Shown here: one piece after another, positions 35,258 to 46,590 of the stretch | How the letters are laid out: each line of letters begins with the position of its first letter | How positions within the stretch are numbered: the stretch's first letter is position 1 | Assembly (NCBI GenBank): GCA_033807695.1 | Contig: CM066300.1 | Coordinates: 2,914,001-2,978,000 of the forward strand | Direction: 5' to 3' | Source of the DNA: Daedaleopsis sinensis | Taxonomy: Eukaryota; Basidiomycota; Agaricomycetes; Polyporales; Polyporaceae | DNA length: 64,000 nt | Program-made: the position numbers and the translations under genes | Notes under the pieces: generated by a model | What the model saw: only the letters and a program-made list of their open reading frames with translations | Database searches by the model: none | What the model was told of the DNA's origin: nothing

Positions 35258-36560
35258 ATGGCCGTCCTCTCATTCGCGCCGTTGCAGTTCGTCTCTACAA
35301 TACCTCTAGCAACTCGCGTTGTCACTGCTGCCACCATCCTCGTCTCGCTACTCTACTACTTCCTGCTATGGTCAGGCGACGAAGCCTTCTCAGCACCGTA
35401 TCTGGTTCTCATCCCTGGATCAAGCCTATTTTACCCATGGACCTTGCTCACGTCCGCATTCGTGGAGAGTACTGTCATCGAAGTGCGTAATGTCCATGGT
35501 TCGGAGATAATGTCTCCTAATGCCCAACTCAGCTCGTTTTCACTCTCATTGTCATACCTGCATCATTGCGCTACCTGGAGCGCCTCTGGGGAGCGGTTGA
35601 GACCGCCAAGTTTGTTGTAGTCACCATCGTCGCCTCCAACATCATTGCCGTCGTCGCGAACTGGTTGGAGTATGCATTGTTCGCAAATCCGGTGTTCTTG
35701 TAAGTCTATCCTGATATTGATGTGGGGTGTGCAGCCTGGTCACTCACTTCTGCTCAGGTATGGACACCAGTACCACGGCCAGATGGCGCTGCAAATCGGA
35801 GTGTTGGTCGCGTTCACCCAGATTATACCCGAACATCATGTCCAGGTCATGGGCGTATTCAAAGCTCGTGTCAAGGTATTTCCTTCACCTCCGGATTGTT
35901 GATGGTGTCATTAATCAGCATTGGTTGAAGACCCTACCGATGGCGTACGTGACGTTCTCAACCGTCATGTGCATCATAGGCTTCCAAGTGCCTTTCATTG
36001 TGATCCAGTTTGGTTGGCTGGTATCCTACATTTGGCTCAGATTCTACAAGAAGAACACCGGAGAGGTTCTGAGTGGAGGACCAGCATATGGCGATCGTAG
36101 CGAGACCTTCGCTTTCGTGAACTGGTTCCCACCGTTCATCCAGTGAGTAATTCCTGTTGCAGCACGGAATAGCCGTTGAGTGTGCTTCAGTGGACCAATC
36201 ACTATCTTGTCAAATACTGCCTACACCGTGGCAAACAAGTTCCACTTGATACCCTCCAATGGCGGCGACATAGAAGCGGGAGGTTACAGCCAGCTTCCCG
36301 GTGGCGCACGGGCGGAGGCTGAGCGAAGACGGTGAGGTCAAGTCATACTTCATGGTGTAGTCTCTCATGATGTCTTCAGAGCAATGGCTTTGAAAGCACT
36401 AGACCAGCGGGTTGCTTCAGCATCCCCAGCCCCACAACGTCCAGCTAATGGTTCTGCTACACCATCCCGCCCTGGACCATCCTCAGCAGCAGCGTCGCAA
36501 CCGACGCCCAGCGAAGAGTCAGGAAAAGACATTACTGAACACAAAAGCGAGAGTCGATGA
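35258..36560 (+). CDS. TMEM115-like rhomboid-fold Golgi membrane protein (DUF1751)
   Basis: Multi-pass membrane protein related to TMEM115, a rhomboid-like pseudoprotease of the Golgi implicated in retrograde transport. It starts MAVLSFAPLQFVSTIPLATR and shows hydrophobic segments VVTAATILVSLLYYFLLW, SSLFYPWTLLTSAFVE, LVFTLIVIPASLRYLERLWG, FVVVTIVASNIIAVVANWLEY, QMALQIGVLVAFTQIIPEH and TLPMAYVTFSTVMCIIGFQVP. The conserved YGDRSETFAFVNWFPPFI precedes a hydrophilic tail (LSNTAYTVANKFHLIPSNGG, then Ser/Pro-rich) ending DITEHKSESR with the stop at 36558-36560. Six or seven exons. No rhomboid catalytic GxSG/His pair is apparent, as expected for the family. Confidence 0.88.
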
Positions 36561-36903
36561 CCGGATCTATATGCTGTATCCTCTGTTTCCCTCCTTGCAT
36601 CTTATATCTTCCTCGTGTGTATGTACGAGCGTCTAATTGGACCGGGCAGCTACGGCTTGGATAGAGCCTCGCTGGAATTCCGGAACATTGACCACTGTGC
36701 GTCAGGACTGCAATCGACTATAATACACGTGCATTTCTCTGTTTTCTGCGACGACATTAATATTCTTTTGGACAACCTAACAGCACAGCGCTTATAATGT
36801 AGACCTACGTAGGTCATCGGGCGCCTAATCAGATATAGCCTCAGTTCGCCGTTCGCTGTCCCAACCGTGTCTCGTTCGGCTTCCTCAGCCTGGCCTTGCT
36901 CTC
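36561..36903. other. Short intergenic region before COG1
   Basis: About 340 bp, TMEM115 3' UTR and COG1 promoter. Nothing notable seen. Confidence 0.5.
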
Positions 36904-39900
36904 ATGGCTCGTCGTCCTTCCGCTGCATCATTTGCCCTGCTTGCCTCGCCTGAGCTACCCCGCCAAAATGGCTCTCCTCTATCTCCCTCGGCTAAGCGAC
37001 AAATCGCTAACACAACCCGACGACCCTCAGCTCGCTCCATATCCTCCTCCCAGAATTTGGACAGTCTGACTAACTTCAGTGTTATGGACCCCGATGACTT
37101 GTTCGCAAGACATACGATATCCGAAGTGAAAGTAGCGCAACAGCGCCTTAGGTATGTGTACCTCTACATGTAATACAATGACGTTCTCAGAGTGAACTCC
37201 GTTATGCAGGGCCGATGCGGACGCGAAGCAGGAAGAGCTTCGGCTCATGGTTGGGTGCGTCATATCTTTGCGTCTACGGTGGTCGCGGCGTTCAGAGTTG
37301 TCATGAAAGCGCAGGGAACGGTACCGCGACCTATTGCAGGCCTCGACATCTATCCTCAACTTAGCGAAATCCTCCAAACATGTCCTGGAAGCATTGGAAG
37401 AGATGCGGGACACTGTCGATGCTATCCAATCTAGTCGCGCACCCAAACGCACTACTACGGGCGAAGGTATGTAGCTTGGGAATTCTCGATGTCAAGCGGG
37501 TCCTCATGCGCGGAAACAGACAAACACCTGCAGGCGTTGCAGTCGCTCTCCGCACATGTGAAGCTTCTCCTGGATGCACCGGAGCATCTTTGGCGATTGA
37601 TGGAACGAAAGTCGTACTTGAACGCTGCTTGGTTGTTCCTTCTAGCACGCGTGGTGCACCGCGCGCTTTCACAGGAGGACGATGACCAAAGCTGGCAGCC
37701 CTATGGTATAGATGTTATGGTATGTCCACGACTTGTCGGACGGTCGCACACTTGTTGAGCTTTGGTTAGGAGCAAATGCCATTGGTACAGCGCCAATGGG
37801 ACACAATCACCCCATTCCGCTCACAGGTATCACACCGAGCAACACTCGCGTTACGCGAAGTCGATAGTTCACCCGGAGTATGCCTCGATCACTACTGCTG
37901 TAAGATGTTCAGTAACTGATGATGTTACAGGAGGTCTGCGCCATACTACTTACGCTTCATCTATTGGAGTCCCGACCACTCCCGGAAACGCTTTCAATCT
38001 ACCTGGCGCAGCGTACGAAGACGCTCTCCGGAATGTTGACTCGAACTGCATCTACATCAGCCAACGGAGACGCTAAGCTAAATGGTCGAATACCACATAG
38101 GCCACGCAAGGTCGCCGTTCGAGAGACTAAGCAGAAAGTCGAGAACGCATTGAACGCTATCTCGCAGACCGTCAGCACCGCAAGGTCTATTTTTGCCGAC
38201 AACCCATCATCCGGACCATCGCTCATGAAACTCGCTCTGCAATACTTCCAAGCCCCATCAGACAGCCCAGGACCCCTTCCGGTGGAGCTCCAACTAACAA
38301 CCCAGACCCTCCTTACCACCCTACCCTCGTCGAGCCACCTCCTCTTGCTTCCCCAGAGCATCAAAACCTACAAACCCTACATCGACGGTTCTGCCGTAAC
38401 GACTCCGACTCTCCAACCTCATCTGCGAGATAAGCTCGAGAATTGGTTCAAGAAGGCCATCCAGGATGCACGAAATGCCCTCGCAGATTGGTTTGCTGGC
38501 CTGACTAGCGTGCGGGAGATCTGGGAAGTCCGGACATCGCTCCTCGCGTGGCTAAAGCGTACGGAAGGCATCGATTCGCAGGAGCGACGTGAACTCGAAT
38601 CCGTCATCGATGCTGCGTGTCAGCGCCAAGCTGGTGTCGTTTGGAAAGGTGCGCTAGACGTACTGGAATCCTCCTTCCAAGAAGCCATCGGTTCTGCGAC
38701 GAAGGCGTTGGAAGGAGCTGCAGCTGAGCATGTGTACGGTGCGTAGTTGTCCAATCGACTTCATTGTGATACTCACCCTCCATACTCATACTTCAGATAC
38801 GCAACCTGTCGAACACTTGTTCCGGGCGCCGTCAATCCCGCCAGTGCTCCAGGCGGGTGCACAGAGCTCCCTAGCGGCAGCACAGTTCAGCAAGTACAGA
38901 GCTTCTTTGCGTCAGCAGCTCGCCGGACGCACACCCCTACTGGATGCAGTGATGAGTGTTCTTGAGCGCCATGCGGGGGAAATCCAGAAGGACCTCTCTG
39001 CAATGTTGAAGAATGATCACTCTGAAAGGTACTTTGTCATCCAGGTCCGAAATTGTCTGGTACTAATTTATCGTACTAGTCCATTAGTTGCACAGCTATC
39101 GGAATCATATCGCGCAGATGCTGAGGCTCTATGCGACAAGATATACCAGGTATTATCCAACACCAATATCGGTGTCAGCCAGGGTTCGTACCATAGTATC
39201 CGCGTTATTGACGTCGAGCTAAATAACACATTTAGGAACCTCGGCGAGAAGCCCGGTGCTGATTGCACGAATATGTCAAGAGTTGGTATCAAATTCTGAC
39301 TTTTTCGCAAGGATAGGATGTAGTGCGACTTCGAGTGAAGGTCGGTGACTTAACAGACCAGGCGATGCACTTGTTGACACATCCCTGCACAGTGTTACGA
39401 GAACATCTCAACAACTTGCACCTGTCACTTATGGAGAGCTGGCAGGAGAAGACAGTCGCTTGCATTATGCGGGACGAGATCGCACACCATGTGGATGCGC
39501 ATGCGGCGTCAGGTAAGGATGATGTGCGTCCTCAGCGCGTTGCGACATGAGTGCTAAACTGTCTCAGATGACACTGCGATGCCTACTCGACCGTCTATCC
39601 CACTCACTCAGGGACTGCTGTCACTGTCTTCCGAGATGCAACAACTGGGCGTTTGCTTGGAAGATGAGCGCAGGAGGCACCAAGCCGGCTCGATCCTACA
39701 ACGGTTCACTGCCGCCTACATCGAGATATCACAACGAGCATCGTCGACGTCTCAAGTCTCCCCCCTCCAATCGACATGGGACCTCACGTTCCTTCAGGCG
39801 TTGAATCACGCATGGGGAGAGGATCCGTCTGGGCGTTCGGACCACATGCAGGCAAAGCTCGCGCAGCAGCTAGAGGTGAGGCTACAAACAACATTTACGC

Positions 39901-40201
39901 GCGTATACCAATTGACCTATCTCGCCAGCAACTCGCCGGTGCAATGGATGGTCGACAGTCCGAACTGAATAGTGCTGCGCAGGAGTACCTCGCTAGAACG
40001 CAGATACTTCTAGCTGGACTGCTGCCATCACATCCTGTGCAACCTACGAAGGCCCCCCCGCCGTTAAAAGCCGAAAAGCAGTCGACTCTGCTGCCGTTCG
40101 GTACCCCGGTCGTCGAACAACGCTTCGAGCCTGCATTGGATCTTGTCAAACCTCCCCCACGGTTTGGATTACTTATGGTTGGCAGCGCGCCAGTCCGTTA
40201 G
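36904..40201 (+). CDS. COG1: Conserved oligomeric Golgi complex subunit 1
   Basis: Lobe A subunit of the COG tethering complex for retrograde intra-Golgi vesicles. The first exon gives MARRPSAASFALLASPELPRQ and the conserved VMDPDDLFARHTISEVKVAQQRLR; next come ADADAKQEELRLMVG, RYRDLLQASTSILNLAKSS and HVLEALEEMRDTVDAIQ (N-terminal helical bundle). Middle exons include DKHLQALQSLSAHVKLLLDAPEHLW and EVCAILLTLHLLESRPLPET. The C-terminal part ends with a spliced exon (ELNSAAQEYLARTQILLAGLLPS, STLLPFGTPVVEQRFEPALDLVKPPPRFGLLMVGSAP), the usual COG1 terminus. About twelve introns; the one before ELNSAAQ (about 39874-39959) is needed because the previous frame runs into a stop. Confidence 0.88.
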
Positions 40202-41220
40202 ACACGTTGCTTTCGTCCAATATATACCATGGATGCTCTCACGCCCACTAATCATCAATGCCAGATTCCCATGCCCACGGTGCGTGCAGATCATCCTGGG
40301 CTTCCTTGACCATCGCTCGCCGTCTCCTGTGCCACCGTTCGCGTTGCTAACTTCGACTCGGCACTTCACCAGCTTTCGCGTTTCATACACAAAGTGAACC
40401 CCCTACTTTCTCATAACCAGCAATGGCGAGGTCGATACTCAACACGAAGTCAATCTACACTTAGTTTTGCCGACTCTCATAATCTCCACCATGCCCGATC
40501 AATGATTTCCCCGGTAGGTCGATATGATTCCTCAAATTGTATTGAACGTCTGAACTGCCCATCACCTCCCAGTGATATGGTTCGAGAACTAGCCTCAATA
40601 AGCCTCATCGTCACTGGCTGGCAGTAGGGGGCCATCTTCGAGTGCCAACGTCGACCGATCTGTGATATACAATAGCAAATGATTCGAGGGTAGCCAAGGG
40701 TGGGTGGGACTGCGCCCACGACCACAGGGCTGTTGATCAGCATCTGGTATCAGTGCGTCTGTAATCAGCGTATTCACAGCATGCGAGTCGACTCCATCGG
40801 CTTCGCACCTTCTCTCGCTCGCCCGTCTCCTATGAAGGACGCCAGGATGGACGTCTGTCGGCCTTGAGGTTCCCCTCCTACCAGCAGCACTGGCAGCTGC
40901 TGACCCCACGCTCTCTATCCCTATTCTCCAAGGTCTCCACATTCACGACGGCTGGAATACACGGGAGTTGATCTCCTGCACGAACACGCACTACTGGTTG
41001 CCGGGGAGACCGATACTACGACGACAGCGGGCGACCGTCGCAAACCGCTAGTGCTATGACATTGAAAGGTGCGCAGCCCGCTCGGGTACCTCATCCTGAG
41101 ACTCGTAGGCTGGTAGTGGCTGGCAGAGGGCCTTTGACTCAGGCACGGGCAACTCAGGCTTCAGCTCAGCTCGGGCAAGCTCGCGAGGAGCATGTCGCTG
41201 ACAGGTGTGTGATCGTAGAA
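40202..41220. other. Intergenic region between COG1 and the orphan 7-TM gene
   Basis: About 1 kb with no convincing coding region. Contains the COG1 3' UTR and the promoter of the next gene. Confidence 0.5.
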
Positions 41221-42756
41221 ATGCCGCCGCCGGACATGAGAGGACTGGACTCCGTGTTCTTCGCAATACACATTGTGGGCGGACACATCGGCCTGCCGAT
41301 CCTCGTCGCGACTTTCCTGTTCTCCAAGACCGCGAAGAGGCCTCCGACGGTTATCAACTTCTGCGTGACATGGATATTGTATTCTATCATTTATTGCCTG
41401 CTGTGAGTGTCCCGTCCTCTGTTCCATGGCCGAGCGGTCAATGCTCAAGCTCCTCCTTGAGTAGTATCTACGGCGGAGGCGACCTGTTGAATGACCCGCC
41501 GTACGAGCTGTGCTTAGCGCAAGCGGCGATGAATTATGCTGCGCCTCCGATGTTGGTGACCCATTTTACTTGGCTGTGCGGTCCGATGGCTCATGATCAC
41601 GCAGGGCTGTTGTAGCCGGTTTAGAGGTTGTTCTCCAGGTGAGTTTGACTGTTGTCGTTGTTACCGTAGACCGCGTGGAGACTCATGCTGGACGATGCAG
41701 ATCTCGAGCACATTTTGGGCACCATGGAAGGAGGCGCAACTTGCGCGCATCCCTGGTTGGCTGAAGATGGTTGTGGTATGTTGGTCTAGTAGCCGTATAA
41801 TGTTCAAATCCATCCTCACTTCGATCGACCCTGTAGGTCATCTCACCACCATACCTCACGTTCATTGCTTTCGCTATATCAGGAGCCTATGTGCGTTCAT
41901 GGCTTTTCTTCGATGCAGAAAATTTGACGACCAATGTCGCGACAGGTTGGCCACCAGAACCCTCAATGGGTACAAGTTAAGACCGGACTGTATTGTGGTC
42001 TCATGTATGGGCGATTGTGCGTATCTAGCCCACGTTCGACGATGTCATCCCTCTGATCGCCACCACCAAACAGCCAGATGTTCGCCGTGCCAGTTTTTTG
42101 TAGCATATTCCTTGTACTCATCATCATTCTCGAAGGTACGCCTAGCGTTGGGAGTGATCAAACAGCCTTCTAATGTCGTTGCAGTGGCAACTGCTCTCAA
42201 ATACTACCGCGGGCGACAGATTATCAAGAGAGACTTCCCACTCGCTGACGCGAAGAAGCCGTCGCTTTCCCCATTGTGCAGAGTAGGCTGTTCTCGTTAT
42301 TGCGACTTCGCGCGATTGGTTAAATGTGTGATTTCCAGGCCGCCCTTTTCCTCATCTACGCATCGCTGACGCTTGGGTATGTCCTGGTTGCCATTCTTGC
42401 AAACGACGCGGTAAATTGACAGGCAATTGCGCAGCGTATGCATCATGGATCTGCAGCAGAACGAGAGTGTCTTTGCATACATGGTTCAAGCAGCGCTGCC
42501 ACTGGCTGCGTTCCTCATCTTCGGTCTTCAAAAGGTAGGCCGTGTGCACTTATGAGACTGCAGCGGTGCTGAGCTTCAATCATAGGATGTAGCCCTAGCC
42601 TGGTTCTGCTGGAACCGAAAGCCAAGATGGGATCCTGAAGAGAAGGGCAGGTCATCCAGCGAAAGCCGAGGCTCGCGCACGCTGTCAATCATCTCCGGCA
42701 TGACCATCGAGTCCACAACCCCAATCGCCACGCACCCTTCTTCCTCGATGGTGTGA
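41221..42756 (+). CDS. Orphan seven-transmembrane protein of the agaricomycete GPCR-like type
   Basis: Uncharacterised membrane protein with seven predicted helices, of a family I associate with agaricomycete genomes. Nine short exons reassemble cleanly: MPPPDMRGLDSVFFAIHIVGG (helix 1), VINFCVTWILYSIIYCLL (2), ELCLAQAAMNYAAPPM|AVVAGLEVVLQ (3), WLKMVVVISPPYLTFIAFAIS (4), LYCGLMYGRF|QMFAVPVFCSIFLVLIIILE (5), RAALFLIYASLTLGVCIM (6) and FAYMVQAALPLAAFLIFGLQKD (7). A Trp-rich junction (AWFCWNRKPRWDPEEKG) leads to a short Ser-rich tail, ending SSSMV at 42754-42756. A Cys pair (LCLAQ and LYCGL) could bridge extracellular loops. It lacks STE3 pheromone-receptor features. Ligand and G-protein coupling are unknown. 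Confidence 0.8.
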
Positions 42757-43117
42757 GGGTTCCTGCAGCGATGGAAACGGGTTACTCAACCCAGCATCTA
42801 TTTCGAGGTCGAGGCCGATGGCCGACCACGAACCGCCACGGAGCATCTGGCCGACTGGGTCGGTTGTTGACGGTGCAGCGGTCGAATGCCGCCCAAGTCG
42901 CCAAGGCATAGGAGATGAAACTCTGTTGCGGTCGTCGAGACACCGGCCAGCACACGAAGGTCATGGCGGTACCGCCACTTGACTCCGGTCACGGCAAGCA
43001 GTGCTCTGCCTCGAAGGGCACGGAGTGATCGGAAAGGAGTGGCAGAGAAGGAAAGAGATAAATAGTCCCCGTATGTACAGTACACGTGCAGCGTCCAGCA
43101 GCCCGCAGAAACGTACA

Positions 43118-43544
43118 TCATGCGCCTCCTCTGTACAAACATTAGTGTATGATATGCAACGGAGATGGTTGATACGCACACTAGAATGTTGTTGCTGCGT
43201 GGTCTGCGTTAGACAGTATCTTCGTGAGCAAAGAGGGGACATACATCGGGATGTGGATGAGCTTGACGAAGTAGCCAATGAAACCCATAACGGCGAAACC
43301 GATAGCAACAGCCTTCGAGATCTGCACGAATTCTGCATGTTCATGTTAGAGACATTGAATACGTCTCCTGCAGGTCATGGACGCGGACCTTTATGGGAGG
43401 GCTTCGTACACCGGGTGAGGAACTGTAGGCAAGAAGGTGAGGGGGATATCTTCCGACGTCTTGGAGGAGAGGAGTACGTACCTGGTTTCCGTCCCGGATG
43501 AACTGCTGGGGGATGTCGACGAACTCCTTGAGCTTTTCAGACAT
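43118..43544 (-). CDS. SSS1: Sec61 translocon gamma subunit
   Basis: Tail-anchored gamma subunit (SecE homologue) of the ER Sec61 protein-conducting channel. Exons join into a 70-residue protein: [50 protein letters not shown] with [17 protein letters not shown], and a final mini-exon completing VGGA before the stop at 43118-43120. The single transmembrane helix ([17 protein letters not shown]) and the conserved RCTKPS and INNILVGGA motifs are complete. The gene is read divergently from the PPR gene, 294 bp apart. Confidence 0.95.
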
Positions 43545-43838
43545 GGTGTAAGACGAGACGGGAGACGGTAGAGAGTGTACTTTTGTGGAGAGAGGAAGAG
43601 AGCTGCTGGCGGAGACGTGCCTCGTCGACGTGTCTGTACTCGTGCGATCACGAGACCACCTCTCCCGACACCCAAGCGCCCGTCCACATTCCTGCAGCGT
43701 ACTCCGACTCCGAGACCACGCCTTTCCATCTTCCTCGGCTCTGGTTAGTTTCTTGTGGCTGCTCCTAGATGCGCAGGTGCGTTGTGTTAGCATGTTGAGC
43801 AGAACTCCCCATGCTGAAGAGAGTGCAGCGCCGTATGA

Positions 43839-46202
43839 ATGTTCTTGAGGAGGGCATTTGTAGCAGGCAGTCCACTCGCTCCCCGTCTCCGATATCCTGC
43901 CCATCTCTCATGCGGCCGCTCTCTTGCGTCCGGACCTCAACTGCTCGATCCTTCGTCCCTACAGTGCTCGACTCAGTCGCACACCCTCAGTGCTGCCCCC
44001 CTTGAACCATCAGAAGAATTCCACCGTCATGTAGATCGACTCCATACTGCAGTCTTCAAGCATCGCATACCCCCCAGCGAAGCTGTCCCTCAGTTCGCAA
44101 AGGCGATCGGAACTAGGACTTCGACAGCAGTTCACGTGCCAGGACCTACTGCACAACTGCTCGAAGAAGTGCTCACATCCCTATGCCCATCCGCGCCGTC
44201 CGAGGATCCCGAGCCCTTCCGAACTGCCTTGCGTCTAGCTGTCAAACTCCTCCGCGAGGACCTCATTACGTATGCCTTCAAAGTATTCGATCGCCTGCGC
44301 AGGCAGCAACCGAGGATTCCTGCTGTCAATTGGCTCTGGACAATCGCCAGGATGGAGGAGTTCAAGCCTGTTGACACGCTTCCCCAATGGCATCAACTGC
44401 TGGAAATCGGTGCAAACCGAAGGGACATGCATCTCATCAATATATGCTGGAAGAGGATCGCGCAGGTCACTGAAGGTCCGACGGCGGAGACCCTCAAGAC
44501 CATCATATCTGCCTTGTTTCGGCCTTCCCAACCCATGCGCGACCCCATACCCTCGTTTGACCACATGAAGCATATTATCGGCCTCGTCGCCAAGTCTCGT
44601 CTATCATACGACCCATCGATAGCGCAAACCATCCGTGATGAATACATCCTCGCAGGAAAACAGAAGCTTGCGCGCCGAGTCGAGCAGATGTACACTGAAG
44701 CTGTTCCCAAATCCGAGGGGTCTCTGACCAAACAGCAGATGCACAGCATGTTGGGTACGCGAGTCGTGGCGGGCAACGACAAACCGGTCCTCCGCCTCCT
44801 CCGTTCCTTTATGCAGCTAGGGCTAGAGCCAGACGAGGAAACGCTCTTCATCCTCATACGCCGTAGCTACACCCCAGCCAATCTCAAGTATTGGCGGGAG
44901 GTCACTGGAGTTCGAGGTACCGCACGAGTTTCTACGCGCGTCATGGAGGGCCTCCTTGATGGGCGGTCGAAGGAGGTCGTACCTTTCTACCTATCTGAAC
45001 TCAGTGACGGAGTCGTCCCTTCTCCCAATATGCTGCATGTCGCTATACAATCCCTCATATCGACAGGACTCAAGATTCCCTCTGAAAAGTCCGTCGACCT
45101 GGCCTTGACGCTGTACCGGGAGTATACATCACAATGCGTCGTCCTCCCCGACAATCAAGACACCTCTGAGGCGACAACTGTTCGCGAACAAGCTGTCCTC
45201 AAGCCCCCCCTCCAGACGACCTACAACTTGCTGCTGCGCCTACTGACCTCTCAGGTCCACGTCGTTAGGCGCCTCCCCGACGCTGTGTCGCTCGTCGAGG
45301 ACATGCAGCGGTTCCACATACAAGTCGACCGCCACCTTACAGTCAGCGTCATTGTCATCCTCATGCGCTCAAGCCCCACTCCATCCGAAGCCTTCCGGCT
45401 GTACCGCCTCTTGGCTCAGCCTGTTGCCCACAAGCCCAAGGGCGAGGAAGACGACATTTCGCTCAACGAGGAGAATTATGCCGCGATCCTTCACGCCTTC
45501 TGCACGCTCGAGTCGTGGCCAAACGGCCTCCCCTCGATGCGGCAGTACTTCGAGATCGTCGCAGACATGCGCAAGCGGGGCCTGCGCGTCACTTCGAAAA
45601 CGTATACCATCGTCATCGCCCAGCTCGCGCGCCTCACCACGAACCTGTCCGCGGACGATCCCGACAACGGGGCAGCGCGCGCGGCGATCGCGAAGACGCT
45701 CGCGCGCGTGCACAACCACCTGAACGTGAACTCGGAGTTCACGCCCGACCCGCCGCTCTGGAACCAGCTCATGGACGCGTACCAGCGCGCGGGGTGCTTC
45801 CCGGAGGCGTGCCGCATCTGGCAGAAGCTCTTCTCGTCGCGGATGTTCAACCACGCGAGCGTGAGCATCATCATCGACGCGTGCGCGTTCAACGAGGCGT
45901 ACGACACGGCCGTCCGCATCTACACGACGCTCGTGGAGCACAAGTTCCCCATGAACATCCGCAACTGGAACACGTTCCTCGAGTGCCTGTGCCGCCTGGG
46001 CAAGCTGGACGAGGCGATGAAGGTGCTGTGTCTGGAGATGACGGGGCGCGACGACGGGATCGAGCCCGACCTGCAGTCCGTGCGCATTCTGCTCAAGTTC
46101 GCGGCGAAGACGAACCAGGAGATGGAGGTGCGATCGAAGGTGAAGCGCTTCCTACCCAAGCTATACTACTCCTTGTCGAAAGAGCACTTGGCGGATCCAT
46201 GA
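43839..46202 (+). CDS. Mitochondrial pentatricopeptide-repeat (PPR) protein
   Basis: Single-exon, 787-residue helical-repeat protein, unusual here where nearly every gene has introns. The N-terminus MFLRRAFVAGSPLAPRLRYPAHLS is Arg-rich and fits mitochondrial import. Helical-hairpin repeats of about 35 residues are visible, for example LLREDLITYAFKVFDRLRRQQP, VNSEFTPDPPLWNQLMDAYQ, CFPEACRIWQKLF, FNEAYDTAVRIYTTL and NWNTFLECLCRLGKLDEAMKVL. Such proteins bind organelle RNA in processing, stability or translation; the exact target cannot be read from sequence. The 3' half is markedly richer in G+C at third positions than the 5' half, which also creates long antisense ORFs at 45369-45941. Confidence 0.85.
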   Translation: MFLRRAFVAGSPLAPRLRYPAHLSCGRSLASGPQLLDPSSLQCSTQSHTLSAAPLEPSEEFHRHVDRLHTAVFKHRIPPSEAVPQFAKAIGTRTSTAVHVPGPTAQLLEEVLTSLCPSAPSEDPEPFRTALRLAVKLLREDLITYAFKVFDRLRRQQPRIPAVNWLWTIARMEEFKPVDTLPQWHQLLEIGANRRDMHLINICWKRIAQVTEGPTAETLKTIISALFRPSQPMRDPIPSFDHMKHIIGLVAKSRLSYDPSIAQTIRDEYILAGKQKLARRVEQMYTEAVPKSEGSLTKQQMHSMLGTRVVAGNDKPVLRLLRSFMQLGLEPDEETLFILIRRSYTPANLKYWREVTGVRGTARVSTRVMEGLLDGRSKEVVPFYLSELSDGVVPSPNMLHVAIQSLISTGLKIPSEKSVDLALTLYREYTSQCVVLPDNQDTSEATTVREQAVLKPPLQTTYNLLLRLLTSQVHVVRRLPDAVSLVEDMQRFHIQVDRHLTVSVIVILMRSSPTPSEAFRLYRLLAQPVAHKPKGEEDDISLNEENYAAILHAFCTLESWPNGLPSMRQYFEIVADMRKRGLRVTSKTYTIVIAQLARLTTNLSADDPDNGAARAAIAKTLARVHNHLNVNSEFTPDPPLWNQLMDAYQRAGCFPEACRIWQKLFSSRMFNHASVSIIIDACAFNEAYDTAVRIYTTLVEHKFPMNIRNWNTFLECLCRLGKLDEAMKVLCLEMTGRDDGIEPDLQSVRILLKFAAKTNQEMEVRSKVKRFLPKLYYSLSKEHLADP

Positions 46203-46590
46203 CGTTCTTTCTACCAACTAATGCGTGTTGCTATGATATTACATACGTGGTATGATACAGTTGTGCGTGCGGTTGAACAGTACGCTCGGGCCAGTCGGAG
46301 CCATCTAGTAGAGTAGAGAGCCCAGTAAGTAAGGTATCCGTGAGTCGTCGAGAGTCTATGGATAATGTTCAGTTCAGTGCGAAGCGGTTTCCTCCACCGA
46401 GGGACAGTCGCACTGCAGGAAGACGTGAGGAACTGAACAGGCAAGGAAGGAGGGTGACACGTACGATGAGATGCAAGTCGCCATATGCGTCATCTATGCG
46501 AGAGACAGTAGGCCAAAACTTCCTTTCCAGGAGCCACGGCATGGGATAAGCGGCAGTTTGACGGGAGTATGGACTAGGTCAACCAGTCAG
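46203..46590. other. Convergent gap between the PPR and GCVP genes
   Basis: About 390 bp between two convergent genes, two 3' UTRs; nothing notable seen. Confidence 0.5.

Noticed and set aside
41221..42756. Idea that the 7-TM gene is a STE3 pheromone receptor or a broken gene
   Set aside because: The helices do not match the STE3 pattern, and an apparent frameshift near helix 5 disappears with a normal 54-bp intron, leaving an intact gene.
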